Assembly (NCBI GenBank): GCA_934256705.1
Contig: CAKQPF010000050.1
Location: 1 to 26,288, forward strand
Direction: 5' to 3'
Length of the DNA: 26,288 bases
Source of the DNA: an uncultured Prevotella sp.
Lineage (GTDB): Bacteria; Bacteroidota; Bacteroidia; Bacteroidales; Bacteroidaceae
The notes beneath the pieces are model-generated. The model saw only the letters and a program-made list of their open reading frames with translations. It had not been told where the DNA came from and searched no databases. Numbering within the stretch: the stretch's first letter is position 1; each line of letters begins with the position of its first letter. Below, one piece after another: positions 6,426-14,717 of the stretch. Both the position numbers and the translations under genes were made by a program.

Positions 6426-8039
6426 TCACTTCCGTGAATACAGTTCGTTCACCATGTCAGCGCAACGCTCGCCATCCACTCCGGCAGAGACAATTCCGCC
6501 TGCATAGCCAGCGCCCTCACCGCATGGGAAGAGTCCACGGATAGTGACATGTTGCAATGTCTCTGCATCTCGCGTGATACGAACAGGAGATGACGTGCGG
6601 GTCTCGGTGGCTATAAGGCACGCTTCATTGGTAAGGAAACCGTGACGCTGACGTCCGAAATGCTTGAATCCTTCCTGAAGACGGCGGGAAACATGGTCCG
6701 GCATCCAGAAATGGAGCGGCGAACTGACAAGTCCTGGCGCATAACTGGAACGAGGCAAATCATAACTGAGACGGTTGTTGCAGAAATCAGCCATGCGTTG
6801 GGCTGGTGCTGTCTGCTTCATATTGCCCTGCTGCCAGCACATCTGCTCCAGTCTTTCCTGATAATGCATCACGGAAAGGGCTTCACATGATGCCAGTTCC
6901 GGGTCTTCACCGTCCAATATTATGCCATTGTCTGCCTTAACATCCTCCGGACGAACTTCCACTACCATACCTGAATTGCTCCATTGACCGCCACGATTGC
7001 TCGGGCTCATGCCATTGACCACTATCTGTCTTGCACCCGTAGCAGCAGGTATGACGAAACCACCAGGACACATGCAGAAACTATATACGCCTCTGTCTGC
7101 CACCTGAGTCACGAAGGAATACTCGGCAGCAGGAAGGTAACGTCCCCTACCCTGACGGTTATGATACTGTATCTGGTCAATCAACTGTGACGGATGCTCC
7201 AGTCTCACGCCAACAGCAATGCCCTTTGCCTCTATCTCAATACCGGCATGGGCAAGATAACGATAGACATCACGCGCTGAATGACCTGTAGCAAGTATCA
7301 CAGGACCTTCAAAAGTCTCATCACTTCCCGTCACAAGGTTGCGGCATATCACGCCTTTCACCTCGCCTTCCTTTACGATAAGCTCTGTCATCCTGGTCTG
7401 GAAATGCACTTCTCCACCCGACTGGATTATCTGTTCACGCATATTCTCTATCACTCTCGGCAACTTGTCAGTACCGATATGCGGATGGGCATCAGCAAGA
7501 ATATTAGTAGAAGCACCGAATTGACAGAACACATTCAGTATCTTCTCTATGTTTCCACGCTTCTTGCTGCGTGTATAGAGCTTGCCATCACTGTATGCTC
7601 CCGCACCTCCTTCACCGAAACAATAGTTTGATTCACCGTCAACCTTCTGCTCAGACTTTATTTTCGCAAGGTCTTTCTTACGCTCGCGCACATCTTTTCC
7701 ACGTTCTATGACGACTGGACGCAAGCCATGCTCTATCAATCCGAGGGATGCGAAGAGCCCGGCAGGACCTTCTCCCACCACGATTACCTGCTTTCCCTTT
7801 GACACATCCGGATATTCCGTCGGCAGGAAACCCTTGTCCTGTGGCATCTCATTTATATATACGCGCACGGAAAGATTGACATAGACCTGACGCTGACGCG
7901 CATCAATGCTACGCTTCAGCACTCTTACGGCATTGATCGTACGTACGTCAAAGCCTTTCTCACGGGCTATATACTCTGCAATGTTCTGCTCTGCACTTGC
8001 CACTTGGGGCATTACTCGTATCTGATATTCGTTGACCAT
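6426..8039 (-). CDS. FAD-dependent oxidoreductase (COG2509-like)
   Basis: This 537-residue protein has an N-terminal module (1-80) with a conserved start (RVMPQVAS) and the YVNLSVRV strand, then a Rossmann FAD site VIVVGEGPAGLFASLGL (85-101), and the family signature YCFGEGGAGAYSDGKL (139-154). A second dinucleotide-binding motif, VILATGHSARDVY, follows in the middle, and the C-terminal FAD contact is GLFPCGEGAGYAGGIVSAGVDG. Length and motifs match the 'uncharacterised FAD-dependent dehydrogenase' family COG2509. The electron acceptor and substrate are not known. It appears to be monocistronic, next to the tRNA-Asp terminator, and no clear promoter was found. Confidence 0.88.
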   Translation of the reverse strand: MVNEYQIRVMPQVASAEQNIAEYIAREKGFDVRTINAVRVLKRSIDARQRQVYVNLSVRVYINEMPQDKGFLPTEYPDVSKGKQVIVVGEGPAGLFASLGLIEHGLRPVVIERGKDVRERKKDLAKIKSEQKVDGESNYCFGEGGAGAYSDGKLYTRSKKRGNIEKILNVFCQFGASTNILADAHPHIGTDKLPRVIENMREQIIQSGGEVHFQTRMTELIVKEGEVKGVICRNLVTGSDETFEGPVILATGHSARDVYRYLAHAGIEIEAKGIAVGVRLEHPSQLIDQIQYHNRQGRGRYLPAAEYSFVTQVADRGVYSFCMCPGGFVIPAATGARQIVVNGMSPSNRGGQWSNSGMVVEVRPEDVKADNGIILDGEDPELASCEALSVMHYQERLEQMCWQQGNMKQTAPAQRMADFCNNRLSYDLPRSSYAPGLVSSPLHFWMPDHVSRRLQEGFKHFGRQRHGFLTNEACLIATETRTSSPVRITRDAETLQHVTIRGLFPCGEGAGYAGGIVSAGVDGERCADMVNELYSRK

Positions 8040-8098
8040 GATGTAGGAAGATTGTTTTGTGTGAATAGATGCGGTTAGACGAGGTAACCATCATATAT

Positions 8099-8132
8099 GA
8101 AAAAAGGTTCTTACATCAAATGCAAGAACCTT
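8099..8132 (-). terminator. Terminator of the tRNA-Asp cluster
   Basis: AAGGTTCTT (8104-8112) and AAGAACCTT (8124-8132) form a 9-bp stem. In minus-strand RNA it is followed by a run of U (plus-strand A at 8100-8105). It starts five bases after the last tRNA-Asp. Confidence 0.9.
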
Positions 8133-8137
8133 CTTTG

Positions 8138-8211
8138 CGGTGCGGACGGGACTCGAACCCGCGACCCCTAGCGTGACAGGCTAGTATTCTAACCAACTGA
8201 ACTACCGCACC
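8138..8211 (-). tRNA. tRNA-Asp (anticodon GTC), copy 3 in transcript order
   Basis: Minus-strand cloverleaf of 74 nt: acceptor GGTGCGG/CCGCACC, anticodon stem CTAGC/GCTAG with loop CTGTCAC (anticodon GTC), T-stem GCGGG/CCCGT, discriminator G. No CCA is encoded. It is identical to the two neighbouring copies and is the last gene before the terminator. Confidence 0.97.
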
Positions 8212-8257
8212 AATGTGCTTTATCGGCTTATATTACCGAACTGTTTATTATGTTTCG

Positions 8258-8331
8258 CGGTGCGGACGGGACTCGAACCCGCGACCCCTAGCGTGACAGG
8301 CTAGTATTCTAACCAACTGAACTACCGCACC
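8258..8331 (-). tRNA. tRNA-Asp (anticodon GTC), copy 2
   Basis: Identical over 74 nt to the copies on either side and separated from them by unrelated spacers of 46 and 27 bp. All three lie between one promoter and one terminator, so they are probably processed from one precursor. Confidence 0.97.
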
Positions 8332-8358
8332 GGAATGCTTTAGGAAATAGATAACTTG

Positions 8359-8432
8359 CGGTGCGGACGGGACTCGAACCCGCGACCCCTAGCGTGACAG
8401 GCTAGTATTCTAACCAACTGAACTACCGCACC
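8359..8432 (-). tRNA. tRNA-Asp (anticodon GTC), copy 1 (promoter-proximal)
   Basis: Same 74-nt cloverleaf with loop CTGTCAC and discriminator G, and no encoded CCA. The cluster promoter lies about 30 bp upstream at 8464-8495. Confidence 0.97.
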
Positions 8433-8463
8433 TTGAAGTGTCACTATTTCTTTTTAGCGGGTG

Positions 8464-8495
8464 CAAAGGTAGTAACTTTTTTTGAAACTGGCAAA
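8464..8495 (-). promoter_or_regulatory. Promoter of the tRNA-Asp cluster
   Basis: Minus strand: TTTG (8492-8495), 20 bp, TACCTTTG (8464-8471). It precedes the first tRNA by about 30 bp and partly lies against the 3' end of the GNAT gene. Confidence 0.75.
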
Positions 8496-8501
8496 TTTTA
8501 T

Positions 8502-9017
8502 CTACACTTTTTTCAGAAAAAGTTGGAAAAAGCATGAATTTACATACTTCTCACCTATCCTAAACCAGTTTTTTATGGTACAAGTGTGGGAAAAACCGCA
8601 TTTCTCAAACAGTCTCATACTTGCCATATTATCCTCCGAAACGTATGCAAAAATCTGGTCCAAAAGCCTTGTCTTGACTGCAAAGCTCACTAATTGTCGC
8701 ATACTTTCCGTGGCATAACCATGTCCGCGGAATGCTTTTGCTATGATAATGCCTGCCTCTGCCCTACGATGAATAGGATTATAGTCGGTAAGATCTGCGA
8801 GACCTATCACCGTTTCCTTGTCCGCTTCATCACAAATGACGAGCCTCACCTGGCGGTCAAGCGTGAGTTCACACCTCTGCGTGGCTATATAGTCACGCAG
8901 AAGATAATGTGAAAGGGGCACATTTGCTGAGGAATAATCCCAATCATCCATAGAGTTCTCTATCTCATAGAGTTGCTCTAAATCTTCTGGTTCGAGGGGA
9001 CGAAGTGTCAATTTCAT
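8502..9017 (-). CDS. GNAT family N-acetyltransferase (SpeG/RimJ-like)
   Basis: This 171-residue protein opens with LTLRPLEPEDLEQLYEIEN, the usual start of this GNAT subgroup. It carries the acetyl-CoA pyrophosphate-binding loop KAFRGHGYATE around 95-104 and ends with the AYVSEDNMASMRLFEKCGF motif. The family transfers acetyl groups to amines such as spermidine or to protein N-termini; the substrate here is not determinable. The ATG at 9017 overlaps the stop of the upstream membrane gene as ATGA, so translational coupling decides this start over the in-frame one at 9050. It is the last gene of a likely recR operon. Confidence 0.88.
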   Translation of the reverse strand: MKLTLRPLEPEDLEQLYEIENSMDDWDYSSANVPLSHYLLRDYIATQRCELTLDRQVRLVICDEADKETVIGLADLTDYNPIHRRAEAGIIIAKAFRGHGYATESMRQLVSFAVKTRLLDQIFAYVSEDNMASMRLFEKCGFSHTCTIKNWFRIGEKYVNSCFFQLFLKKV

Positions 9018-9301
9018 TTCTGTCTCTTTGTAAAAACGAAAGGAAGGCAAAGCAATGCCATGATGGCGAGATAGCCGCCACCTACATAGTCCATAAGGAA
9101 ATATTCACAAGCATTGATTATAATCGCTGCAATCAGTATGAAGAAACGGATTATATTCTGCTTCTTCACCCACTGCTGATGCTCAGCTGGCGCTGTTATC
9201 TCTGCTTCCTTGCGTGATATGAACGGGAAATTATACCATTTCAGGCATACATACATGGCTATTAACGTCAATGCCAAAAGGATGTTTTGAACGTAGAACA
9301 T
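9014..9301 (-). CDS. Small membrane protein with three transmembrane segments
   Basis: This 95-residue protein is hydrophobic, with probable membrane helices at about 5-21 (NILLALTLIAMYVCLKW), 49-67 (IIRFFILIAAIIINACEYF) and 73-90 (VGGGYLAIMALLCLPFVF). A polar loop (ISRKEAEITAPAEHQQW) lies between the first two. It sits between recR (79 bp upstream) and the GNAT gene, overlapping the latter by four bases. Function not recognised; the coupling suggests joint production with the acetyltransferase. Confidence 0.75.
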   Translation of the reverse strand: MFYVQNILLALTLIAMYVCLKWYNFPFISRKEAEITAPAEHQQWVKKQNIIRFFILIAAIIINACEYFLMDYVGGGYLAIMALLCLPFVFTKRQK

Positions 9302-9380
9302 TATTTTTTCTTATTGTTGGGTTTATATTCTGATAGACTGTAATGGGACTTTTCGGGAGCGTATTCCCACCTATTATATA

Positions 9381-9971
9381 TTATAAAGGTACGCGATTGA
9401 GGATTGATCTGCCGAGTGTCACCTCGTCAGTATATTCCAATTCATCGCCTACACTTATACCTCTGGCTATTACACTCAACTTTACATCATACTGCTGAAG
9501 GCGCTTTGAGATATAGAAATTGGTGGTATCGCCTTCCATTGTGCTGGCAAGAGCAAAGATAACCTCATTCACTCCTCCGTCAGAGACGCGCTTTACCAGC
9601 GAATCTATCTCAATATCGCCGGGACCTATGCCGTCCATTGGCGATATTACGCCTCCAAGTACATGGTAAAGTCCATTATATTGCTGGGTGTTCTCTATCG
9701 CAAGAACGTCCTGAATGTTCTCCACCACGCAGACTGTCGTGGCATCTCTGTGGCTGTTAGCACAGATAGGACACACATCTGTATCGGAGATATTATGGCA
9801 TACTTTACAGTATTTTATCTCTTTCTTCATCTTCTGAAGCGCTCCTGTGAAGTCATCCATAAACTGTCCATCCTGCCTTAGCATATGAAGAACAAGGCGT
9901 AAAGCCGTCTTTCTGCCCACTCCTGGCAGGCGCGAGAACTGATCTACTGCGTTATCTAATAGTTGTGACAC
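9381..9971 (-). CDS. recR: Recombination mediator RecR
   Basis: This 196-residue protein, close to the usual 198, works with RecF/RecO to load RecA at gapped DNA. Visible parts are the helix-hairpin-helix LPGVGRKTALRLVLHML (15-31), a four-cysteine zinc finger C55-x2-C58 and C67-x2-C70, and a Toprim domain (about 78-172) with CVVENIQDVLAIENT and the YHVLGGVISPMDGIGPGDI stretch. The start is a GTG (9969-9971): no ATG exists between it and an in-frame stop 21 bases upstream, and an AAGGA lies about 16 bases before it. It probably heads an operon with the membrane protein and the GNAT enzyme. Confidence 0.95.
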   Translation of the reverse strand: MSQLLDNAVDQFSRLPGVGRKTALRLVLHMLRQDGQFMDDFTGALQKMKKEIKYCKVCHNISDTDVCPICANSHRDATTVCVVENIQDVLAIENTQQYNGLYHVLGGVISPMDGIGPGDIEIDSLVKRVSDGGVNEVIFALASTMEGDTTNFYISKRLQQYDVKLSVIARGISVGDELEYTDEVTLGRSILNRVPL

Positions 9972-10008
9972 GATTACTTGATATTTTTCCTTCTACTTTT
10001 GCCCTTTT

Positions 10009-10044
10009 TTCTCTTGCCATTTCCTATATGGAAACGGCAGAGAA
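10009..10044. terminator. Long stem-loop downstream of the glycosidase gene
   Basis: TTCTCTTGCCATTTCC pairs with GGAAACGGCAGAGAA, giving about 15 bp with one bulge and one imperfect pair, around a TATAT loop. It lies between the glycosidase stop (10077) and recR. In minus-strand RNA it is not followed by U, so it may be a processing or stability hairpin rather than a classical terminator. Confidence 0.45.
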
Positions 10045-10076
10045 TAGAGGACATTTATATCTTTTATGTAGGAGGA

Positions 10077-12344
10077 CTACTGCATCTTACGCAATCCTTC
10101 CCACTTTACATTCCATTTTCCATCCTGTGGGAAACCAGGATTTTTCACGTCAGGACAGCCATCCCATCCTGCACACATCATGGCTACAGCATCAAGAAGC
10201 GCTCCATTGCCAGGAAGATAAAGGCGGAGTCGCTTCGGTTCCTGATAGTTATGACCAGACACAAGGTATGTATTCTTGCCCTTGTCTATCAGCAATGCCT
10301 TGACAGCATTCTCGCCGTCACCGAGTCGGGCTGCACACATGGCCGTCATTCCATAATCCCATCCCCATGTGGTTTCCCAGTTCCAGTTATGCATTACCCA
10401 GTCCAACGTGCGCTGCATCATGGCTCTGTCATAGAGACCACAGTCTGGCAACAGTCCACAGGCACCGAGAACAGCGGGATGATCCGAGCGACATTTCAAC
10501 TTAAATTCCTCTTCTGTCAACTGTTTCTTGCCGGTATCACCACCATAATTGAACGGGTCGAAGGCTGCATTGTCGGCATTTTGCGAAGCGGAATCAGCGA
10601 TAATGAAAGGCTGTGTCGGTATTCCAGCCGTGTAAATGCCCTCAGATTGCGGAAGAGAAGCAAGTGACAGGATTACTTCATCCCACTCCTTACGGCGCTG
10701 TTTGCCGCTGCGCTCACGCCATTCCTGCGCTTTCATCAGTCCATATTTGAGATATGCCTGCTCGAAAGGATGGCAATAAGAGAAGTCTTTGGACATTGAT
10801 TCCTGCATAGCAGTCTGCCCATAGAGGCTGATACTGCCGGTATTATGGTCACATGACTTGGCAAAATCATAAAGAAACTCAGCTGTCTCCTCCACATTCT
10901 TGCCATATTTGGCTATGATAGCTTTCTTTTCTGCCTCCGTTACACCAGGTTTTGCGCAGACATTACGCCACATTTCCTCTGCCATATATATATAATGTGG
11001 CTGTTGCCAGGTAAGGAAAGAACCTACATTACTTGGAGATTCGCCAGCCCAAGGGTCGGTCATCTTCATCCATCTTATGCCTTTGAAATTCTGACGCTCG
11101 GCTATTTTCTTCGCTTCCGGATAGGCTTTGTCGTTATACCATTCCAGCATTGTCTCAAGAACCTCCGGTCTGTTCCACAGAGAAAAATCGATGGTGTGCC
11201 ACCATGTCATCTCAAGATGCGGGCGACCAAACCATGAATTGTATGTGAGACCTGTCTCCTGTGCCGGTGTTTCATTGGCACAGTTGATGAAAGTAAGGTA
11301 CTGCGAGAGCACTGTACGGCGCTCCAGTTCCTTTGCACGCACGTCTTTGCAGTCACCGAAATCCACGAATGCGCCGGTTTCCCACCAGCTATTCCAGTAT
11401 TTCTGCACCTCAATCACAGACTTTGCGAATGAGAATCGCTGCATCTCCGGTTGTATTTCCTTGTATTCCACACGCACATTCAGGGCTTTTCCATTAGGAA
11501 TGAGCGCATAGGAATGAGCACTCTCATGCACTAATTTGGCTGCGCCTTCCCACTGAACAAGTACGAAATACCTTGTAGAATCAATGATATGCTCCACCAA
11601 AGCACTCTTTCCTGTACTCTTAATGATGCGTGAGACATGCTTATCTTCATTTCCCCAGTCCGTAGCAGCATCGGCATGCTTGCCAGAAGGATATGGAAGA
11701 GAGAGGCGGACAGATGCTTTTCCAGAAGAAAGAAGGCGGCTATTGATGGAATAAACCATAGCATCTTCGCATGGCATACACGCTGTTTGCACCATAACTG
11801 GCTGGCCAAGAGCCGAGAAACGGGATGTTATCATACCGTTATAGAGGTCTAATCGCTGGTCAATATCCTTGAGGTCAGCCTCTTTTATCTGCCCTTTTCC
11901 ATCTTTTATCACCAAGGCTACGTTGCCAAGGTTAAGGCGATGCGGGTTGATACGAAAGTATTCTGTCGCCTTTTTGCCACGTCCATCAACCTTATATTCC
12001 ACTGCATAGACCTCTTTACGTCCGTGACCGAGGTCCATTTCCTTCTCTGTCTCCTCATGTTTGAGGTTTTCCGTGTTTGGAAAGGAATGCCATCCCCAGT
12101 CAGACATGGAGCAAAGAGGCACACCTTGCATGTAATTCTGCGGATAACTCTGCATTCCTGTCACATCGACAGTAGTGGCAAAATGTCCATTTCCTACAGA
12201 AAGAGCATTGAGCGGATCGGCATTTGTCACCTTCGGATTATTCCTTTCAAGCACGCTTTTGCGGTCAATCTTCTCCGCATTAGCTGTGGCAACGGATGCA
12301 ACCGCAAGGATTGCAGACACCAACAGCAGTCTAATTTTTCTCAT
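10077..12344 (-). CDS. Secreted (alpha/alpha)6 six-hairpin glycosidase-like protein
   Basis: This 755-residue protein has a signal peptide (1-23, ending TANA) and is predicted to be periplasmic or secreted. Residues about 40-310 look like an N-terminal beta-sandwich (LNALSVGNGHFATTVDVTGMQSYP). The rest resembles the six-hairpin barrel of GH65/GH95-type enzymes: NSWFGRPHLEMTWWHTIDF, WAGESPSNVGSFLTWQQPHY, CHPFEQAYLKYG, the acidic WNWETTWGWDYGMTAMCAARLG and LPGNGALLDAVAMMCAGWDG near the C-terminus. This points to hydrolysis of a glycan, but the CAZy family and substrate cannot be fixed by eye. It is monocistronic, with a 13-bp inverted repeat 30 bp upstream of the ATG and a 22-bp tandem array beyond. 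Confidence 0.8.
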   Translation of the reverse strand: MRKIRLLLVSAILAVASVATANAEKIDRKSVLERNNPKVTNADPLNALSVGNGHFATTVDVTGMQSYPQNYMQGVPLCSMSDWGWHSFPNTENLKHEETEKEMDLGHGRKEVYAVEYKVDGRGKKATEYFRINPHRLNLGNVALVIKDGKGQIKEADLKDIDQRLDLYNGMITSRFSALGQPVMVQTACMPCEDAMVYSINSRLLSSGKASVRLSLPYPSGKHADAATDWGNEDKHVSRIIKSTGKSALVEHIIDSTRYFVLVQWEGAAKLVHESAHSYALIPNGKALNVRVEYKEIQPEMQRFSFAKSVIEVQKYWNSWWETGAFVDFGDCKDVRAKELERRTVLSQYLTFINCANETPAQETGLTYNSWFGRPHLEMTWWHTIDFSLWNRPEVLETMLEWYNDKAYPEAKKIAERQNFKGIRWMKMTDPWAGESPSNVGSFLTWQQPHYIYMAEEMWRNVCAKPGVTEAEKKAIIAKYGKNVEETAEFLYDFAKSCDHNTGSISLYGQTAMQESMSKDFSYCHPFEQAYLKYGLMKAQEWRERSGKQRRKEWDEVILSLASLPQSEGIYTAGIPTQPFIIADSASQNADNAAFDPFNYGGDTGKKQLTEEEFKLKCRSDHPAVLGACGLLPDCGLYDRAMMQRTLDWVMHNWNWETTWGWDYGMTAMCAARLGDGENAVKALLIDKGKNTYLVSGHNYQEPKRLRLYLPGNGALLDAVAMMCAGWDGCPDVKNPGFPQDGKWNVKWEGLRKMQ

Positions 12345-12374
12345 AGTCAGTAAATATAGTTAGTTGTAGTATGA

Positions 12375-12418
12375 AAATAGGTTATCAGAATCATTGGAAT
12401 AATCATGATAACCTATTT
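12375..12418. promoter_or_regulatory. Perfect 13-bp inverted repeat upstream of the glycosidase
   Basis: AAATAGGTTATCA (12375-12387) and TGATAACCTATTT (12406-12418) pair perfectly around an 18-base loop. The repeat ends 30 bp before the glycosidase ATG. It could be a leader hairpin in the mRNA or an operator; in minus-strand RNA the stem is followed by only a few U. No TAnnTTTG promoter could be assigned with confidence here. Confidence 0.6.
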
Positions 12419-12486
12419 ATTATTCGATATGGTTGCTTTATGAATACGCTCTCAAAAATCGCTGTTATATTGACAATGCAAAGCTG

Positions 12487-12574
12487 CCACATCGCAATTA
12501 CTCGGTTACGCAATTGCAATTACATGGTTGCGCAATTGCAATTACATGGTTGCGGCATTGTTATTACATGGAAA
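12487..12574. repeat. 22-bp tandem array, second type (array C)
   Basis: Four units begin at 12487, 12509, 12531 and 12553. Units two and three are identical over all 22 bases (CGCAATTGCA + ATTACATGGTTG). Unit four keeps ATTACATGG and unit one keeps GCAATTAC and GGTTA. It lies in the roughly 300-bp gap between the glycosidase and the DUF4296 gene, which holds no gene. The period equals that of copies A and B, and the ATTACA core is shared, but the rest of the unit differs. Confidence 0.88.
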
Positions 12575-12642
12575 TAGGCCTATGATTGCCAAGTCATTAC
12601 CGACCAAAAAGGGCGCAATTATCTTATTATCTTCACGATATT

Positions 12643-13548
12643 TTACTCTATTTTGGCAGGTGGCGGACCTACAGGCCGTTCACTTTGCAATGGCGGAGTG
12701 CCTTGATGCTCAAGTCTTGTAGCCTCAATCGAGTCCCTACGTGCATTCTTCAGTGAGTCATTTGCCTCCTTATCACTCTCCTTTTCCTCCGCTTTCTTTT
12801 CCTCATGCGCAATGACTATTCTAACATTAGATATAGATGCGAGGCGAACAGTGGAGGAAGGAACGTCATTAAGATTGCTGCCGACAATGAAATATCCACT
12901 TACTTTCTTGATTCCAAGATGCTGGTCATCCTGTATAGAGAAAGAAGTCGTACCCTGCTGAGTGGCATGACGGGTTTCAGAAGCAACGCTATCATTCTGG
13001 AAAGTGACTGCCATTACAGCCACAACGTCACGCATTCCGTCTTGATAGACAAACTGAGTAGAGAACTGCATCGTCAGTCTGTCTCCCTTCTTGATGGTGG
13101 AATCTGCAGGAATAACGTAGCTCTTGACATTGTATGGCTCATTAGGCACGAGGATAAAGTTGCGCTCCATATTCCAGATATTTGCGGTATCAGCGGAAAA
13201 ACCTTCGCCATTGAGCGCCACTTCACCGCCAAGACTCACGATTTCATCTCGCATTCGCTCAGCAACATTATTGTAAATCTCGTGCAATTCGTCAGCATGA
13301 CGACAGTAATAAGTGAATGATGAATCCCATTCCGCTTGCGTTATCTCATATTTCTTAAGCACAGCAGCGCGGTATTCGGCTTCCTTCATCGCCCTTTTAT
13401 CATAGTCTCCCTTGTCTGCCATCCCCTGTGCGAGGTGCAAATCATAGATTATATCTTCCATCTTGCCGTGAGATAGTATCTCCTGCGAGTCGGAAGAACA
13501 AGAACAAAGAACGATTACAAATAAGAAAAAATAAAATAACTGTTTCAC
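12643..13548 (-). CDS. DUF4296 lipoprotein
   Basis: This protein of about 301 residues has a short lipoprotein signal (MKQLFYFFLFVIVLCSCSS, probable lipid cysteine 17). It is followed by the DUF4296 domain, about 25-110: MEDIIYDLHLAQGMA, then YRAAVLKKYEITQAEWDSSFTYY. The C-terminus is charged and low in complexity (EEKKAEEKESDKEAND, then a proline-rich tail). There is no ATG start: GTG at 13548 gives the best signal peptide, while TTG at 13554 in the same frame would add two residues. DUF4296 proteins commonly follow lspA in Bacteroidota, as here (about 100 bp). Function unknown. Confidence 0.85.
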   Translation of the reverse strand: MKQLFYFFLFVIVLCSCSSDSQEILSHGKMEDIIYDLHLAQGMADKGDYDKRAMKEAEYRAAVLKKYEITQAEWDSSFTYYCRHADELHEIYNNVAERMRDEIVSLGGEVALNGEGFSADTANIWNMERNFILVPNEPYNVKSYVIPADSTIKKGDRLTMQFSTQFVYQDGMRDVVAVMAVTFQNDSVASETRHATQQGTTSFSIQDDQHLGIKKVSGYFIVGSNLNDVPSSTVRLASISNVRIVIAHEEKKAEEKESDKEANDSLKNARRDSIEATRLEHQGTPPLQSERPVGPPPAKIE

Positions 13549-13648
13549 AATCAACGCTATTACATTAGATAAACAAAATGCTATATATCAGTGATAGCCA
13601 AGCTATTATCTGACGTTTACAATCTCTTTCACTCCTTTAATCACTGCT

Positions 13649-14269
13649 TTATTTCATCGAAAGGTTCTTTAATTCCTTGCGACAGAAAAGCAACAGCGCC
13701 ACAACACTGACGCTTATACTTGCATCAGCGAAGTTAAACACCGGACTAAAGAATATGAACTGCTGTCCTCCCCACAATGGAAACCAGTCAGGATACTGAC
13801 TTACGATGAGCGGAAAATAGAACATATCCACCACTCTACCTTCAAGGAAAGGAGCATACCCCGTGCCGAAAGGAACGAAATAAGACACCCATTCCGATGA
13901 AGCATTGGAGAAAATAAGCCCATAGAACATACAATCAATGAGATTTCCCGCCGCTCCAGCCAGCAACATAGACAGCAATACGATGTAAACCATCCTTGCC
14001 CCACGGAGTATTTGCCGTGCAATATACCATCCAATCACAAATATTGCGACGAAACGGAATAGTGACAGCATTATCTTAGGCATGATAGACATACCCCAAG
14101 CCATACCGTTGTTTTCTATATATAATATGTAGAACCAATCAGTAATGCGGATACTCTCATGCAATGTCATAGATGTCTTGACCTCAATCTTGATAATCTG
14201 GTCAAGGACTATTATGGCAAGGACTACAATAACAGCTATTGCAGCCTGCCATTTCTTATTGTTTGTCAT
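13649..14269 (-). CDS. lspA: Lipoprotein signal peptidase (prolipoprotein peptidase II)
   Basis: This 206-residue inner-membrane aspartyl protease cleaves the signal peptide of lipid-modified prolipoproteins. Four hydrophobic segments are visible (about 9-25, 67-84, 94-112, 177-196). Conserved family blocks are VLDQIIKI, ENNGMAWGM, AGAAGNLIDCMFYG, GRVVDMFYF with catalytic D148, and VFNFADASIS with catalytic D182. It is longer than the 160-170 residues of many species because of an extended periplasmic loop (about 120-170), which is usual in Bacteroidota. It starts eight bases after the DksA-like gene and is followed by the DUF4296 lipoprotein, so it lies in an operon. The lipoproteins elsewhere in this window would be its substrates. 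Confidence 0.95.
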   Translation of the reverse strand: MTNNKKWQAAIAVIVVLAIIVLDQIIKIEVKTSMTLHESIRITDWFYILYIENNGMAWGMSIMPKIMLSLFRFVAIFVIGWYIARQILRGARMVYIVLLSMLLAGAAGNLIDCMFYGLIFSNASSEWVSYFVPFGTGYAPFLEGRVVDMFYFPLIVSQYPDWFPLWGGQQFIFFSPVFNFADASISVSVVALLLFCRKELKNLSMK

Positions 14270-14277
14270 TCTTGTCT

Positions 14278-14661
14278 TTATTTATTTCTTGCGTTCTTTG
14301 ACTCAACGCTGAGAGTGGCATGAGGAACAATGCGCAGGCGTTCCTTAGGAATAAGCTCACCAGTCAAGCGATCTATGCCGTAGGTCTTGTTCTGAATGCG
14401 CAGAAGTGCAGCCTCCAGTCCTCTGATAAACTTCTCCTGCCTTGCAGCAAACATCATAGTTTCCTCCTTGGTTTGAGTAATGCTACCCTCTTCGAGAATC
14501 TTATATGTAGGCGAAGTGTCAGCCACGTCGTTGCCATCATCATTACGCAGGATGCTCATCAACTGCTTATAATTTTCACGGGCAACTGCCAATTTCTCTT
14601 CTATAATAACTCGGAACTCCTCAAGTTCCTCGTCACTGTACCTTTTTTTAATTTCAGCCAT
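14278..14661 (-). CDS. DksA/TraR-like protein lacking the zinc-finger cysteines
   Basis: This 127-residue protein has an acidic or charged coiled-coil N-terminal half (about 8-90: YSDEELEEFRVIIEEKLAVA, later EEGSITQTKEETMMFAARQEKFIRGLEAAL). It ends in the conserved block KTYGIDRLTGELIPKERLRIVPHATLSVESK, which corresponds to the DksA/TraR zinc finger. No cysteine is present anywhere, so the finger cannot bind zinc in the usual way. DksA-family proteins act in the RNA polymerase secondary channel. The start is ATG 14661; the in-frame extension to 14730 has no support. It is the first gene of the lspA operon, downstream of ileS. Confidence 0.88.
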   Translation of the reverse strand: MAEIKKRYSDEELEEFRVIIEEKLAVARENYKQLMSILRNDDGNDVADTSPTYKILEEGSITQTKEETMMFAARQEKFIRGLEAALLRIQNKTYGIDRLTGELIPKERLRIVPHATLSVESKNARNK

Positions 14662-14717
14662 AATATAATAGATTAAAATGTTATTAGTTATATATGTCAA
14701 ATCATGATGTAGAAACC

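Noticed and set aside
8138..8432. Triple tRNA-Asp repeat as a mobile or attachment site array
   Set aside because: Three complete, identical tRNA genes with one promoter and terminator are an ordinary tRNA cluster; no integrase or partial tRNA copy is nearby.
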